Source of the DNA: Exobacillus caeni
GTDB lineage: Bacteria > Bacillota > Bacilli > Bacillales > Guptibacillaceae
Direction: 5' to 3'
NCBI RefSeq assembly: GCF_005747095.1
Contig: NZ_SWLG01000012.1
Location: forward strand, 1-64,000
DNA length: 64,000 nt
The stretch's first letter is position 1. Each line of letters opens with the position of its first letter. Of the stretch, positions 7,985 to 17,038 are shown piece after piece. The position numbers and the translations under genes were made by a program. The notes below the pieces were generated by a model that was not told where the DNA came from, did not search any database, and was given only the letters and a program-made list of their open reading frames with translations.

Positions 7985-9181
7985 ATGAACAACAATACAC
8001 GTTTAGGAACAAAATCGGTATGGGACGGAGAAAAAGATTATCTAGTACACGGTGCGACTCAGGTGCCCGTCGTTCACAGCGTTTCATTTGGCTATGACGA
8101 TATGGACGAGTGGTATGAAGTGGCTGTCGGGAACAAGAAAGGACACATTTATGGAAGAAACACAAACCCGACTGTTCAGGCGTTCGAAGACAAAGTGAAA
8201 TCACTTGAAGGTGCAGAGGCAGCAACCAGTTTTTCAACAGGAATGGCAGCGATCAGCAATACGCTTGCGACATTTCTAGTACCGGGTGATCGAATCGTCT
8301 CGATCAAGGACACTTACGGCGGAACAAATAAAATCTTTACAGAGTTTTTGCCAAGGCTGAATATCGATGTCGAGCTCTGTGACACCGGTGACCATGAAGC
8401 GATCGAAGCAGAGGTAGCGAAGGGCTGTAAAATCCTTTATCTTGAAAGCCCGACTAACCCGACAGTGAAGATCACAGACATCGAACGGATGGCAAAAGCG
8501 GGCCACGCAGCAGGAGCGCTTGTCGTAGTCGATAACACGTTCGCAACACCGATGAACCAGAATCCGATCGCACTCGGAGCAGACCTCGTCATCCACAGCG
8601 CAACAAAGTTTCTCGGAGGGCATGCGGACGCACTCGGTGGTGTCGTTTGCGGAAAAGAAGAGATTGTGGAAAAGATCTACCACTATCGGGAAATCAACGG
8701 TGCTACACTGGATCCGATGGCAGCTTACTTGTTGCTAAGAGGAATGAAAACATTGCATCTTCGTGTAAGGCAGCAGTGTGAAAACGCGATGAAGGTAGCC
8801 CGGTATCTGCAAAAACAGGACCTTGTCGAGGCGGTTTACTACCCGGGGCTTGAAACACATCCAGGTCATGACATCGCAAAGAAACAGATGAAAGACTTCG
8901 GCGGCATGCTGAGTTTTGCGGTAAAGGGCGGCGTAGAAACGGTTCGAGATCTTCTTCCCAAGCTAAAATATGCAAACAGAGCAGCAAATCTTGGCGCAGT
9001 TGAAACGACTGTTGGGCCATCAAGAACGACGAGCCATGTGGAATGTACACCAGAAGAACGGGCGGCTATGGGCATTCCTGAGGGACTGATCCGTTATTCC
9101 GCAGGTATCGAGGACATCGAGGACTTGATCGCTGATCTTGAACAGGCGTTTAAAGCTGTGGAGGCAGGCGCGGTAGTATAG
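7985..9181 (+). CDS. Cys/Met-metabolism PLP enzyme (cystathionine gamma-synthase/lyase family)
   Basis: A 398-residue fold-type I PLP enzyme. The PLP lysine is Lys208 in SATKFLGGH, preceded by the PLP-contacting Asp in VVDNTFATP. The substrate-loop region YGRNTNPTV near residue 57 is typical of the gamma-elimination/replacement family. AAGGAG precedes ATG 7985, 12 bases after the EutC-like gene. Its place in an ectoine operon is unexpected. Homoserine made by the neighbouring dehydrogenase, or diaminobutyrate itself, are chemically sensible gamma-elimination substrates, both giving 2-oxobutyrate, but this is inference. A methionine/cystathionine role is the alternative. Confidence 0.8.
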   Translation: MNNNTRLGTKSVWDGEKDYLVHGATQVPVVHSVSFGYDDMDEWYEVAVGNKKGHIYGRNTNPTVQAFEDKVKSLEGAEAATSFSTGMAAISNTLATFLVPGDRIVSIKDTYGGTNKIFTEFLPRLNIDVELCDTGDHEAIEAEVAKGCKILYLESPTNPTVKITDIERMAKAGHAAGALVVVDNTFATPMNQNPIALGADLVIHSATKFLGGHADALGGVVCGKEEIVEKIYHYREINGATLDPMAAYLLLRGMKTLHLRVRQQCENAMKVARYLQKQDLVEAVYYPGLETHPGHDIAKKQMKDFGGMLSFAVKGGVETVRDLLPKLKYANRAANLGAVETTVGPSRTTSHVECTPEERAAMGIPEGLIRYSAGIEDIEDLIADLEQAFKAVEAGAVV

Positions 9182-9208
9182 CGTTCAGCCCATATGGGAG
9201 TGAAAAGC

Positions 9209-10408
9209 GTGATTACTGAAAAGCTGGATTTAGCAGTGAGGGCAAAAGGACTGTATGAAAAGCTTGTTACCTGGAGAAGAACGATCCACGCAAACCCTGA
9301 ACTGAGTTTTAAGGAAGTGGAGACTTCCCGGTTCGTAATCGAAAACCTTAAGGAAATCGGTGTCGATTCTATTCAAACCGGTGTTGGAAAAACTGGTGTT
9401 GTAGGAACGATCTCATCAGGAAACGGTCCTACGGTTGCGCTTCGGGCAGATATGGACGCCCTTCCGATAAAGGAAGCACCTTCTCATAGTTTTCGGTCAA
9501 ACAATGACGGCATCATGCACGCTTGCGGACATGATGCCCATACTGCGATGCTGCTCGGAGCGGCATCCCTTCTTGTTGAAGATAAGCAAAACAACCTTCT
9601 TAACGGCACGGTAAAGCTGATCTTTCAACCGGCTGAGGAAGATACTGATGAAGAAGGAAAAACAGGGGCTCCGAGGATGATGGAAGATGGGGTGCTTGAT
9701 GGAGTAGATGCAGCTGTTGCGCTCCATGTCTGTCCGTGGCAATCCCCTGGCACCATCCAGGTTAATGATCACTACAGCATGGCGAATATCGATGTGTTCG
9801 AAGGGAAAGTTTATGGAACCGGCGGGCATGGGGGATACCCACATCTCGGGACAGACCCGATCTGGATGCTCTCCTCCGTACTTCCGGTACTATACGGAAT
9901 CGTAAACCGGAGACTTTCATCGCTTGAAACGGCTGTGATGAGTATTTGTAAAGTCAATGCCGGAACTGCAAGCAACGTGATTCCTGAGGAAGCTTCTATC
10001 ACAGGGACGCTCCGGTCTTATACACCGGAAGCAAGGGAACAGCTGGTCTCTGAGGTGGAATCAGCCTTTAGAATGGTGGAGGCTCTTGGAGGAAGATATG
10101 AGTTTGTACTCGAAAGAGGCGAACCGGCGTTGAACAACGACCCTGTGATCAACAGGGAGATTGTGGAGGCGGCATCCCAACTCTACAGGGATATAAAAAT
10201 CGAGCATGGTCCATTTGGTCTTGGCGGAGAGGACTTTGGATTTATCACAAAAGAGATTCCGGGAGCGATGTTTTTTCTTGGATGTGCTTTGCCGGATGGC
10301 ATCAGCAGAGATCTACACACGCCGATCTTTGATATTGATGAAACATGCTTGCCGATAGGAACAGCAATTTTAACAGAAACAGCTCACAGGCTGTTAAAAC
10401 AAGATTAA
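9209..10408 (+). CDS. doeB: M20 amidohydrolase, DoeB/EutE-like N-acetyl-diaminobutyrate deacetylase
   Basis: A 399-residue zinc-dependent M20/AbgB-type deacylase. Metal-site motifs are visible: RADMDALPI, HACGHDAHTAM and PAEED in the N-terminal half, and GGEDFGF near the C-terminus, with the dimerisation domain between. It would remove the acetyl group from N-acetyl-2,4-diaminobutyrate released by the DoeA-like enzyme. The frame is open from ATG 9194, but GTG 9209 is preferred because GGGAGTG lies six bases upstream while nothing Shine-Dalgarno-like precedes 9194. A general N-acyl-amino-acid deacylase cannot be excluded without the operon context. Confidence 0.75.
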   Translation: MITEKLDLAVRAKGLYEKLVTWRRTIHANPELSFKEVETSRFVIENLKEIGVDSIQTGVGKTGVVGTISSGNGPTVALRADMDALPIKEAPSHSFRSNNDGIMHACGHDAHTAMLLGAASLLVEDKQNNLLNGTVKLIFQPAEEDTDEEGKTGAPRMMEDGVLDGVDAAVALHVCPWQSPGTIQVNDHYSMANIDVFEGKVYGTGGHGGYPHLGTDPIWMLSSVLPVLYGIVNRRLSSLETAVMSICKVNAGTASNVIPEEASITGTLRSYTPEAREQLVSEVESAFRMVEALGGRYEFVLERGEPALNNDPVINREIVEAASQLYRDIKIEHGPFGLGGEDFGFITKEIPGAMFFLGCALPDGISRDLHTPIFDIDETCLPIGTAILTETAHRLLKQD

Positions 10409-10421
10409 CGGAGGTGGAGTA

Positions 10422-11474
10422 ATGAGTCATCGATTAGCCTTCATCGGTTTTGGAGGAGTCGGCCAGGGATTGGCAGACATTTTAATAAAGCAGGAAGACA
10501 CACTGAGTCAACAATACGGTTTCGAAACAAAAGTCGTCGCGATCACTGACATGATGAAAGGATCGGTCTATCAACCAGATGGACTCGACTTAAAAAAAGC
10601 TGTTGAGGTTGTCAGGTCTACAGGTTCACTCGACGATTATCCTGAAGAGCCGGGACTGATAAGGGACCTTGATAGCATGGAAACTATAAAGAAAACGAAT
10701 GCCGACACGATTATCGAGGTGACGTTCACAGATGTGAAAACAGGACAACCGGCGATCGATCATTGTAAAGCGGCTTTTAAAAGCAAAAAGAATGTAGTGA
10801 CAACGAATAAAGGGCCTGTGGCACTCGCTTACGAGGAGTTAAACGAACTGGCCGAGCAAAACGGGGTATATTTTGGGTTTGAAGGAACGGTAATGAGCGG
10901 CACACCTGCACTTCGAATGCCGTTAACAACACTTGCCGGGAATGAAATCTACGAAATTTGCGGGATTCTTAACGGCACTTCCAATTATATTTTAACGAAA
11001 ATGGAAGAAGGACTTCCGTTTGAAGATGCCTTAAAGGAAGCACAAGCGAAGGGATATGCTGAAGCTGACCCGACAAATGACATCGAGGGATATGATGTGA
11101 GGTATAAAACCGTCATCCTGTCCCAGCATGTATTAAACGTACCGGTTGCCATTGAAGACGTAGCGTGCAAAGGAATCAGCGATATTACGCTTGAAGACAT
11201 CGAAGAAGCAAAGAACAACGGAAAGCGGTGGAAACTGCTCGCACGATTGAAAAACGACGGTGGAAAAGTTACCGCAACAGTGGGTCCGGAAAAGCTACCT
11301 CTGGATGATCCGCTCGCATCGATCACAGGCGCGACAAATGCGGTGACCTATTATTGTAACCTCGCGGGGCCGATTACATTATCTGGAGCGGGAGCAGGCA
11401 TAACAGAAACCGGATATGCCCTGTTGATCGACCTGATTCATTTTCAAGGAAAAAAGGAAGCGGTTACATCATAA
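10422..11474 (+). CDS. homoserine dehydrogenase, short form without ACT domain
   Basis: A 350-residue NAD(P)-dependent enzyme interconverting aspartate-4-semialdehyde and homoserine. The nucleotide-binding motif IGFGGVGQG is at residues 7-15. The family signature AKGYAEADPTNDIEGYDV is near 213-230, and TTNKGPVAL holds the catalytic-site segment. Biosynthetic Bacillus Hom is usually about 430 residues with a C-terminal ACT domain; this one ends without it, so feedback inhibition by threonine is unlikely and a catabolic role fits. GGAGGTGG precedes ATG 10422, 14 bases after the deacetylase. It connects ectoine-derived aspartate semialdehyde to homoserine. Confidence 0.85.
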   Translation: MSHRLAFIGFGGVGQGLADILIKQEDTLSQQYGFETKVVAITDMMKGSVYQPDGLDLKKAVEVVRSTGSLDDYPEEPGLIRDLDSMETIKKTNADTIIEVTFTDVKTGQPAIDHCKAAFKSKKNVVTTNKGPVALAYEELNELAEQNGVYFGFEGTVMSGTPALRMPLTTLAGNEIYEICGILNGTSNYILTKMEEGLPFEDALKEAQAKGYAEADPTNDIEGYDVRYKTVILSQHVLNVPVAIEDVACKGISDITLEDIEEAKNNGKRWKLLARLKNDGGKVTATVGPEKLPLDDPLASITGATNAVTYYCNLAGPITLSGAGAGITETGYALLIDLIHFQGKKEAVTS

Positions 11475-11493
11475 GCAGAAAGGTGGAACAATA

Positions 11494-12945
11494 ATGACAA
11501 CAAAAACTGCGGTGCAAAAGATGTATCTTGCAGGCAATTGGGTCGAGGCGGAAAAAACGGCCGGGGTGTATGACCCGAAGGATAATTCCATCATCGCCGA
11601 GGTGCCTGCTGCAACTGCATCCTATATGATAAAAGCGATTGAGGAAGCAAAAGAAGGCGCTAAAACTGCTGCTGCGATGCCAGTGCATCAGAGGATGAAG
11701 ATTATAAACAGGGCAGCGGATTATATAGAGGAAAACAGAGAGAAGTACGCTGTTACCATCGCCCGTGAAGGAAGCAAAACGATCACAGAGGCAAGAGGGG
11801 AGACCCAGCGATGCATCGAAACGTTGCGGCTTTCGGCTGAGGAAGCAAGAAGGATCAACGGTGAAACGATTCCTTTTGACCAGAGAGAAGGAAGTGAAGA
11901 TCGCCTCGGTTACTATTATCGTTTTCCTATCGGCATCATCGGTGCGATCACTCCTTTCAATGATCCGTTGAACCTTGTTGCCCATAAAATCGGACCGGCG
12001 ATCGCATCAGGAAACGCGATCATCGTAAAACCTGCAACCGTTACCCCATTAAGTGCCCTATTACTTGCCGAAGCATTTGATGTTGCGGGCCTGCCAGAAA
12101 AAGTTCTAACCGTCATTACTGGAAGCGGCAGAGAGATCGGGGATGTTCTTGTAACTCATCCTGATGTTAGAATGATTTCTTTCACAGGAGGGCTGGAAAC
12201 CGGTGAGGAAATCACCCACAAGGCCGGCTTAAAGAAGATCAGCATGGAACTTGGCTCAAATTCGCCGGTTCTCGTTTTGAACGATGCGGACATGGAACAT
12301 GCTGTCGAATCGACTGTATCCGGTGCTTTTTCTGCAGCTGGACAGAATTGTATCGGGGTACAGCGAGTTTATATCGAAGAAGATAGCTATGAGACTTTCA
12401 CCTCCATGTTTGTGGAACAGACGAAACAGATCAAGATGGGTGACAAGCTCCTTGATTTAACGGACATGGGACCGATGATTACCGAAAAGGAAGCAAAAAG
12501 AGTCGAGGAGTGGGTGAACGAAGCGGTTGAAAAAGGCGCAACGCTTTTAGCAGGGGGCCACCGGAACGGAGCCTATTTCGAGCCGACTGTGTTAACAGAC
12601 GTACCGGATGACTGCACAATCGCGAGGCAAGAGGTGTTCGGTCCAGTCGTTCTATTATACTCTGTTGCGGATCTTGAAGAAGCGATCACAAAAGCAAACG
12701 ACGCTGACTATGGCCTGCATGCTGGGATATTTACCAGTGATATCGAGGTGGCCTTTGAAGCGATTACCCGTTTGAACGTAGGCGGCCTCATGATCAATGA
12801 CAGCAGTGATTACCGAATCGATGGCATGCCGTTTGGCGGAGTGAAAGGATCAGGTCTTGGAAGAGAAGGAGTAAAGTTTTCGATTCAAGAAATGACAGAA
12901 CCAAAGGTAGTCAGCTTTAAACTAAAACATCGGAAAATCGTTTAA
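11494..12945 (+). CDS. doeC: aldehyde dehydrogenase, probable aspartate-semialdehyde oxidising (DoeC-like)
   Basis: A 483-residue NAD(P)-dependent aldehyde dehydrogenase. The catalytic cysteine is Cys286 in AAGQNCIG and the general base is Glu252 in MELGSNSP. The Asn of TPFND (about 156) and the SFTGG cofactor loop are also present. In ectoine degradation the DoeC step oxidises aspartate semialdehyde to aspartate; the operon supports that substrate, although succinate-semialdehyde or other aldehydes are possible from sequence alone. AAGGTGG lies upstream of ATG 11494. It is followed by a large hairpin and then the transporter gene. Confidence 0.78.
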   Translation: MTTKTAVQKMYLAGNWVEAEKTAGVYDPKDNSIIAEVPAATASYMIKAIEEAKEGAKTAAAMPVHQRMKIINRAADYIEENREKYAVTIAREGSKTITEARGETQRCIETLRLSAEEARRINGETIPFDQREGSEDRLGYYYRFPIGIIGAITPFNDPLNLVAHKIGPAIASGNAIIVKPATVTPLSALLLAEAFDVAGLPEKVLTVITGSGREIGDVLVTHPDVRMISFTGGLETGEEITHKAGLKKISMELGSNSPVLVLNDADMEHAVESTVSGAFSAAGQNCIGVQRVYIEEDSYETFTSMFVEQTKQIKMGDKLLDLTDMGPMITEKEAKRVEEWVNEAVEKGATLLAGGHRNGAYFEPTVLTDVPDDCTIARQEVFGPVVLLYSVADLEEAITKANDADYGLHAGIFTSDIEVAFEAITRLNVGGLMINDSSDYRIDGMPFGGVKGSGLGREGVKFSIQEMTEPKVVSFKLKHRKIV

Positions 12946-12951
12946 GGAGCT

Positions 12952-13000
12952 GGGGATGACTCAAAGGAAAGTTTCCAGATCCTTCCTAATGAGTATCCCC
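12952..13000 (+). promoter_or_regulatory. large intra-operon mRNA hairpin
   Basis: GGGGATGACTCA pairs with TGAGTATCCCC (one bulged G), with an inner GGAA/TTCC pairing. There is no T-run after it, so it is more likely an RNA processing/stability element or attenuator between the enzyme genes and the transporter than a full terminator. Confidence 0.55.
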
Positions 13001-13034
13001 GCCTTACAATTTGCCGTAGAAAAGGGGAGAGTTT

Positions 13035-14606
13035 ATGAATTCGAACCACCGTAACCCTGTCTTCTGGGTTTCTGCAATCGTGATCACGTTAATTGTTATC
13101 TGGGGAGCTGCAGCCCCACAGGGATTTGCCAAAATAGCAGGATCGGTTTATAACTTTACGACAAATGAATTTGGCTGGTTTTATTTACTTTCTGTTATCT
13201 TTTTTGTTCTGTTTTGTCTTTACCTTGCCATCGGAAAATACGGAAAAGTTAAATTAGGAAAAGAAGGGGACAAACCGGAGTATTCCTATTTTACCTGGGT
13301 CGGGATGCTGTTTAGCGCAGGCTTTGGCGTTGGATTGGTTTTCTGGGGAGTAGCTGAACCGATGACACACTTTGCGAATCCCCCGTTCGGGCTTGGCGTT
13401 GAAGGCGGGACGGAAGAAGCTGCCAGGACTGCGATGCGTTATTCCTTCTTCCACTGGGGCATCCACCAGTGGTCAGTCTTTACCGTTGTTGGCCTTGCGA
13501 TGTCCTACTTCCAGTACAAGAAAGAGCGGAGAAGCCTGATCAGCGAAACAATACTCTCGGAAGGAAAAAGTAAAAGTAAAAAGAAAGCAGGAATAAAGAA
13601 AACGATCAATATTCTTGCTGTTATTGCAACCGTGATGGGGGTTGCGACATCTCTCGGAATGGGCATTTTGCAAATCAACGGCGGATTAAACTACATGTAT
13701 GACATTCCGCAGAATGCCGGGATACAGCTTGCGATTACCGGTGCACTGCTCGTCCTTTATCTGTGGTCCTCTACTTCAGGTCTGAACAAAGGGATTAAAA
13801 TCCTGAGTAACCTGAACCTTGGTTTAGCTCTTGTTCTTATGCTATTCGTTTTATTCCTTGGACCAACAGTCTTTATCCTGGAGAGCTTTACACTGGCAAT
13901 CGGAGACTATATCCAGCACTTTATGGAAATGAGCTTTTATATGACGCCATATAAAGGCGGAACCTGGGTAAAAGATTGGACAGTCTTTTACTGGGCGTGG
14001 GTTATCGCATGGTCACCGTTCATCGGAGCTTTTGTTGCCAGAATTTCGAGAGGCCGTACGATTCGTGAGATGGTATTCGGCGTTCTGATCGTTCCTCCGC
14101 TGATCGCGATGGTCTGGATCGCAATATTCGGAGGGGCAGCGCTTCATCTCGATCTTTTCGAGAATGCTGGAATCGCAGCTGCTGTTGGGAATGATGTTAC
14201 AAGCGCATTGTTTGTCACTCTTGAAAACTTTCCTTTCACAACTATCTTGTCTGGTTTATCGATCTTCTTGATCTGTGTGTTCCTGGTGACATCTGCTGAC
14301 TCTGCGACTTTCGTTTTAGGAATGATGACATCGGATGGGAAACTTAATCCATCCATGTTTTCGAAGGTTGTCTGGGGTGTCCTGATCGCTGCAATCTCGG
14401 CTGTACTGATCATTAGCAGCGGATTACAGGGCTTGCAAACAGCTTCCTTGATTGCTGCACTGCCGTTTACGATTATCCTGATATTGATGTGCTTCTCACT
14501 TTTTAACTCACTAAGAAAAGATCGAAAAGCAGCTGAGCAAGAAACTGAAAAGGCGATTGCTGCTATTATCCAAAAGGAAGCAGCGGCAAGTAAGAGCGAA
14601 GAATAA
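13035..14606 (+). CDS. BCCT-family transporter (ectoine/betaine uptake)
   Basis: A 523-residue, about twelve-helix membrane transporter of the betaine/choline/carnitine family. The family signatures are plain: GFGVGLVFWGVAEP near residue 100 and the stretch from FYWAWVIAWSP to ARISRGRTIRE near 315-345. Such carriers import compatible solutes with Na+ or H+. At the end of the ectoine operon the likely cargo is ectoine or hydroxyectoine used as nutrient. The C-terminal tail is short and charged, without the long osmosensory tail of BetP. GGGGAG precedes ATG 13035. A stem-loop terminator follows. Confidence 0.88.
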   Translation: MNSNHRNPVFWVSAIVITLIVIWGAAAPQGFAKIAGSVYNFTTNEFGWFYLLSVIFFVLFCLYLAIGKYGKVKLGKEGDKPEYSYFTWVGMLFSAGFGVGLVFWGVAEPMTHFANPPFGLGVEGGTEEAARTAMRYSFFHWGIHQWSVFTVVGLAMSYFQYKKERRSLISETILSEGKSKSKKKAGIKKTINILAVIATVMGVATSLGMGILQINGGLNYMYDIPQNAGIQLAITGALLVLYLWSSTSGLNKGIKILSNLNLGLALVLMLFVLFLGPTVFILESFTLAIGDYIQHFMEMSFYMTPYKGGTWVKDWTVFYWAWVIAWSPFIGAFVARISRGRTIREMVFGVLIVPPLIAMVWIAIFGGAALHLDLFENAGIAAAVGNDVTSALFVTLENFPFTTILSGLSIFLICVFLVTSADSATFVLGMMTSDGKLNPSMFSKVVWGVLIAAISAVLIISSGLQGLQTASLIAALPFTIILILMCFSLFNSLRKDRKAAEQETEKAIAAIIQKEAAASKSEE

Positions 14607-14634
14607 GACTTTAACTGAATGTTAGCTCCTCTCG

Positions 14635-14667
14635 GAAACAGATGAAAGAAATTTCATCTGTTTTCTT
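14635..14667 (+). terminator. Rho-independent terminator of the ectoine operon
   Basis: AAACAGATGAAA pairs with TTTCATCTGTTT around GAAA and is followed by TCTT. Confidence 0.8.
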
Positions 14668-14818
14668 GTGTTTCCTCGAGTGCCAGTACTTACGTTAATT
14701 CTCTGTATAACGAGGGTAAGCAATAATGAAGGCAGCAAATTTCTTCAAAGGCTTTTCTCTCTTATGGAAGGACCTTGCTTCTTGTAAACGAAATCCGACC
14801 TCGTAAAGGAGTTCTTCA

Positions 14819-15424
14819 ATGGAGAATTGGATCACTGATATCATTGAACAATACGGATATATCGGCATATTTCTCTTGATCGCTGCAGAAAATATCTTCC
14901 CTCCGATTCCATCTGAAATCATACTAACGTTCGGCGGTTTCATGACTATCTCCACAAATTTAACAGTCTTTGGGGCTGTGACCTCTTCCACGATCGGCTC
15001 AGTGGTTGGAGCCGTTATTCTCTACTTTATAGGCACCCGTCTAGATATGGATAAAATGGAAGAGATAATTGATAAATGGGGAGGGCTCTTAAGGCTTGGA
15101 CGGAAAGACATCCATCGTGCAAACAAATGGTTTCAAAAGCACGGAGGTTGGACAGTGTTTTTCTGCCGTTTTATTCCTTTAATAAGGAGCTTGATCTCGA
15201 TTCCGGCAGGCATGTCCCGCATGAACTTTGGACTGTTTCTACTACTGACTTCTCTCGGGACACTGATCTGGAACACGGTGCTTGTAAACCTGGGGGCGAA
15301 GGTCGGAGATTCCTGGAAAAGCATCGTCGGCTATATGGGAGTTTATTCGAATGTCGTTTATGCAGTGTTAGGGATTGGGCTCGTCATTTTTATTGTTATT
15401 TTTATTAAAAAGAGAAAGGAGTAA
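14819..15424 (+). CDS. DedA-family membrane protein
   Basis: A 201-residue protein with about five membrane segments. DedA/SNARE-associated hallmarks are visible: EPPxPxE-like FPPIPSEIILTFGG near residue 30, and the FFCRFIPLIRSLISIPAG motif near 115. DedA proteins act in membrane homeostasis and several members flip undecaprenyl-phosphate or phosphatidylethanolamine; which applies here is unknown. AAAGGAG precedes ATG 14819. It is monocistronic, downstream of the ectoine operon terminator. Confidence 0.9.
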   Translation: MENWITDIIEQYGYIGIFLLIAAENIFPPIPSEIILTFGGFMTISTNLTVFGAVTSSTIGSVVGAVILYFIGTRLDMDKMEEIIDKWGGLLRLGRKDIHRANKWFQKHGGWTVFFCRFIPLIRSLISIPAGMSRMNFGLFLLLTSLGTLIWNTVLVNLGAKVGDSWKSIVGYMGVYSNVVYAVLGIGLVIFIVIFIKKRKE

Positions 15425-15619
15425 AGCTTAATAAAAGCAATGATGAACGCGATGCTGGTACAGTTTTTGATAACCAAATACCGATTAAGTATCTTAACCA
15501 TAAGTGGCTTTTGAATTAATATAATCCCATCCTCGAGTAAAGGATTGATCGTCCCGGAATTTTATGCATGACTAGGTGTAAAGAACCGTCTTGAAAACTT
15601 TTTTTAGGCTTACAGCAAA

Positions 15620-15665
15620 AATTGAAAGGCATATCCTAAGCTATATGATACGCCTTCCAATTTTT
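15620..15665. terminator. bidirectional terminator between convergent genes
   Basis: AATTGAAAGGCATATC pairs with GATACGCCTTCCAATT (allowing G-U), with A/T tracts on both sides. It serves dedA from the left and the RsbR-like gene from the right. The remainder of 15425-15687 shows no gene. Confidence 0.75.
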
Positions 15666-15687
15666 CTACTATATTTCATAATTTTAA

Positions 15688-16515
15688 TTATTTACTAAAA
15701 TATTCTCTTAATGCCTGTTGTAACGTACCTAACGTTTTGACGTCTTCATCTAACTTGATCCCCAGGTGAGTTATTTTTCTTACAACTTCCTTCCGTAATC
15801 CGGTAATTACCGTCTTACATCCCATCAGTGAAGCGCCATCGATGATTTGGATCATTCGGTAAATATGATCACTACTTATTTCTGCAACTCCGGATAAGTC
15901 CATAATCAATGTTTGAATACGCTTTTCGCTTATTTCGGTTAACATTTTATCTTCGATGATTTCAGTGCGATCAGCGTCAATTGCCCCGATTAAAGGGAGT
16001 ATGCATACAGTGGGAGTGATTGGAATAATTGGAACGGAAAGGTTTTCAACTAGCTCCCTCTGTGCCTTTATAAGCGAATCTTTATAAGTCGTATAACTAA
16101 TAAAGAAGGAGTTCAAAAAATAGTCTACTCGGTTGTTAATTTGCTTTTCCATCTCAAAGAAGTTAAAACTCTTCACATTACTGTGCAATTCGGTATACTT
16201 TTGGAAAAAATTCCATAGTGTTCGACGTATAGCCTGTACCCACTCTAATTTAAATGAGATGGCAAGAGAATGTGTGGCCCAAGCGATCCCTTCCTGTTCC
16301 GCAAACGCTTGAAGCTCTTTATCCTTCTCGTCAATGATAAAAATAACAAGTGTGTGTGCATTATTAACAAGGTCGATATTGCCGATTCTTAAAATTTCTT
16401 CGATCTTGTCTTTAACATTCACAGCTTCTTTTAATAGCATATTTTTAAAAATCTGACTATTTTCTTCGAAGAATTCTTTGAATTGAAACGATTCTTCATA
16501 TGTAAAATTTCCCAA
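15688..16515 (-). CDS. RsbR-like STAS-domain stress regulator
   Basis: A 275-residue cytoplasmic protein. The N-terminal ~130 residues form a helical sensor region of the RsbR type. The C-terminal ~115 residues are a STAS domain (VCILPLIGAIDADRTEIIEDKMLTEI; LIMDLSGVAEISSD; MGCKTVITGLRKEV). RsbR paralogues sit in the stressosome that controls sigma-B in Bacillus. The STAS phospho-acceptor region LSGVAEISSDH retains Ser/Thr-type residues, but their exact equivalence cannot be verified here. AGGAGG lies upstream of the ATG. It is isolated from other sigma-B genes, as is common for extra RsbR paralogues. Confidence 0.85.
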   Translation of the reverse strand: MGNFTYEESFQFKEFFEENSQIFKNMLLKEAVNVKDKIEEILRIGNIDLVNNAHTLVIFIIDEKDKELQAFAEQEGIAWATHSLAISFKLEWVQAIRRTLWNFFQKYTELHSNVKSFNFFEMEKQINNRVDYFLNSFFISYTTYKDSLIKAQRELVENLSVPIIPITPTVCILPLIGAIDADRTEIIEDKMLTEISEKRIQTLIMDLSGVAEISSDHIYRMIQIIDGASLMGCKTVITGLRKEVVRKITHLGIKLDEDVKTLGTLQQALREYFSK

Positions 16516-16820
16516 CGGTCACTCCTCCTTATTTATATTTCAGGCATCAATTTTATTATAAAACAATTCTTTTACTTATGCAGGTCATTTATAACGTTTT
16601 CCATGTTTTGGGAAAACGTTTGGCGAAACAAGCCTGATACGTTCATGGATACACAAAAGGAGAGGTAATATTGCATCTACTTAAAGTGTTGACGAGCAAG
16701 TTGCCAGGATTATTGGCGTATGAAATTAAATCTTACCCGGGTGCATCACCTAATTTATGGTATAATTTTTTCGTGGAAAAAAATGGAGGGTTAATATTGT
16801 AACGATTGAGGGGGAAAGCA

Positions 16821-16997
16821 GTGTCTGAACAAGAGTTGCTGAAACAGATAGAGAAAAATAGACAGAAGGTCATAGCAGTTGCAAGCCAGTATGGGTTAAC
16901 AAATGAAAAAACAGTTAAATATAGCCAGGAATTAGATCTTTTAATTAACCAGTATCAACGTTTACATAAAGAGGCATATCTAACAGCCAAAAATTGA
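16821..16997 (+). CDS. Spo0E-family aspartyl-phosphate phosphatase
   Basis: A 58-residue two-helix hairpin protein. The Spo0E signature S-Q-E-L-D-L-L-I-N-Q-Y near the C-terminus is clear. These proteins remove phosphate from Spo0A~P and delay sporulation. The start is GTG 16821, preceded by GGGGGAAA, rather than the in-frame TTG at 16806. The P-loop gene follows after about 40 bases, possibly on the same transcript. Confidence 0.8.
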   Translation: MSEQELLKQIEKNRQKVIAVASQYGLTNEKTVKYSQELDLLINQYQRLHKEAYLTAKN

Positions 16998-17038
16998 AAA
17001 CTGAAATGAAGAGGTTAAAAGGAGGGGGGGTTATATAG

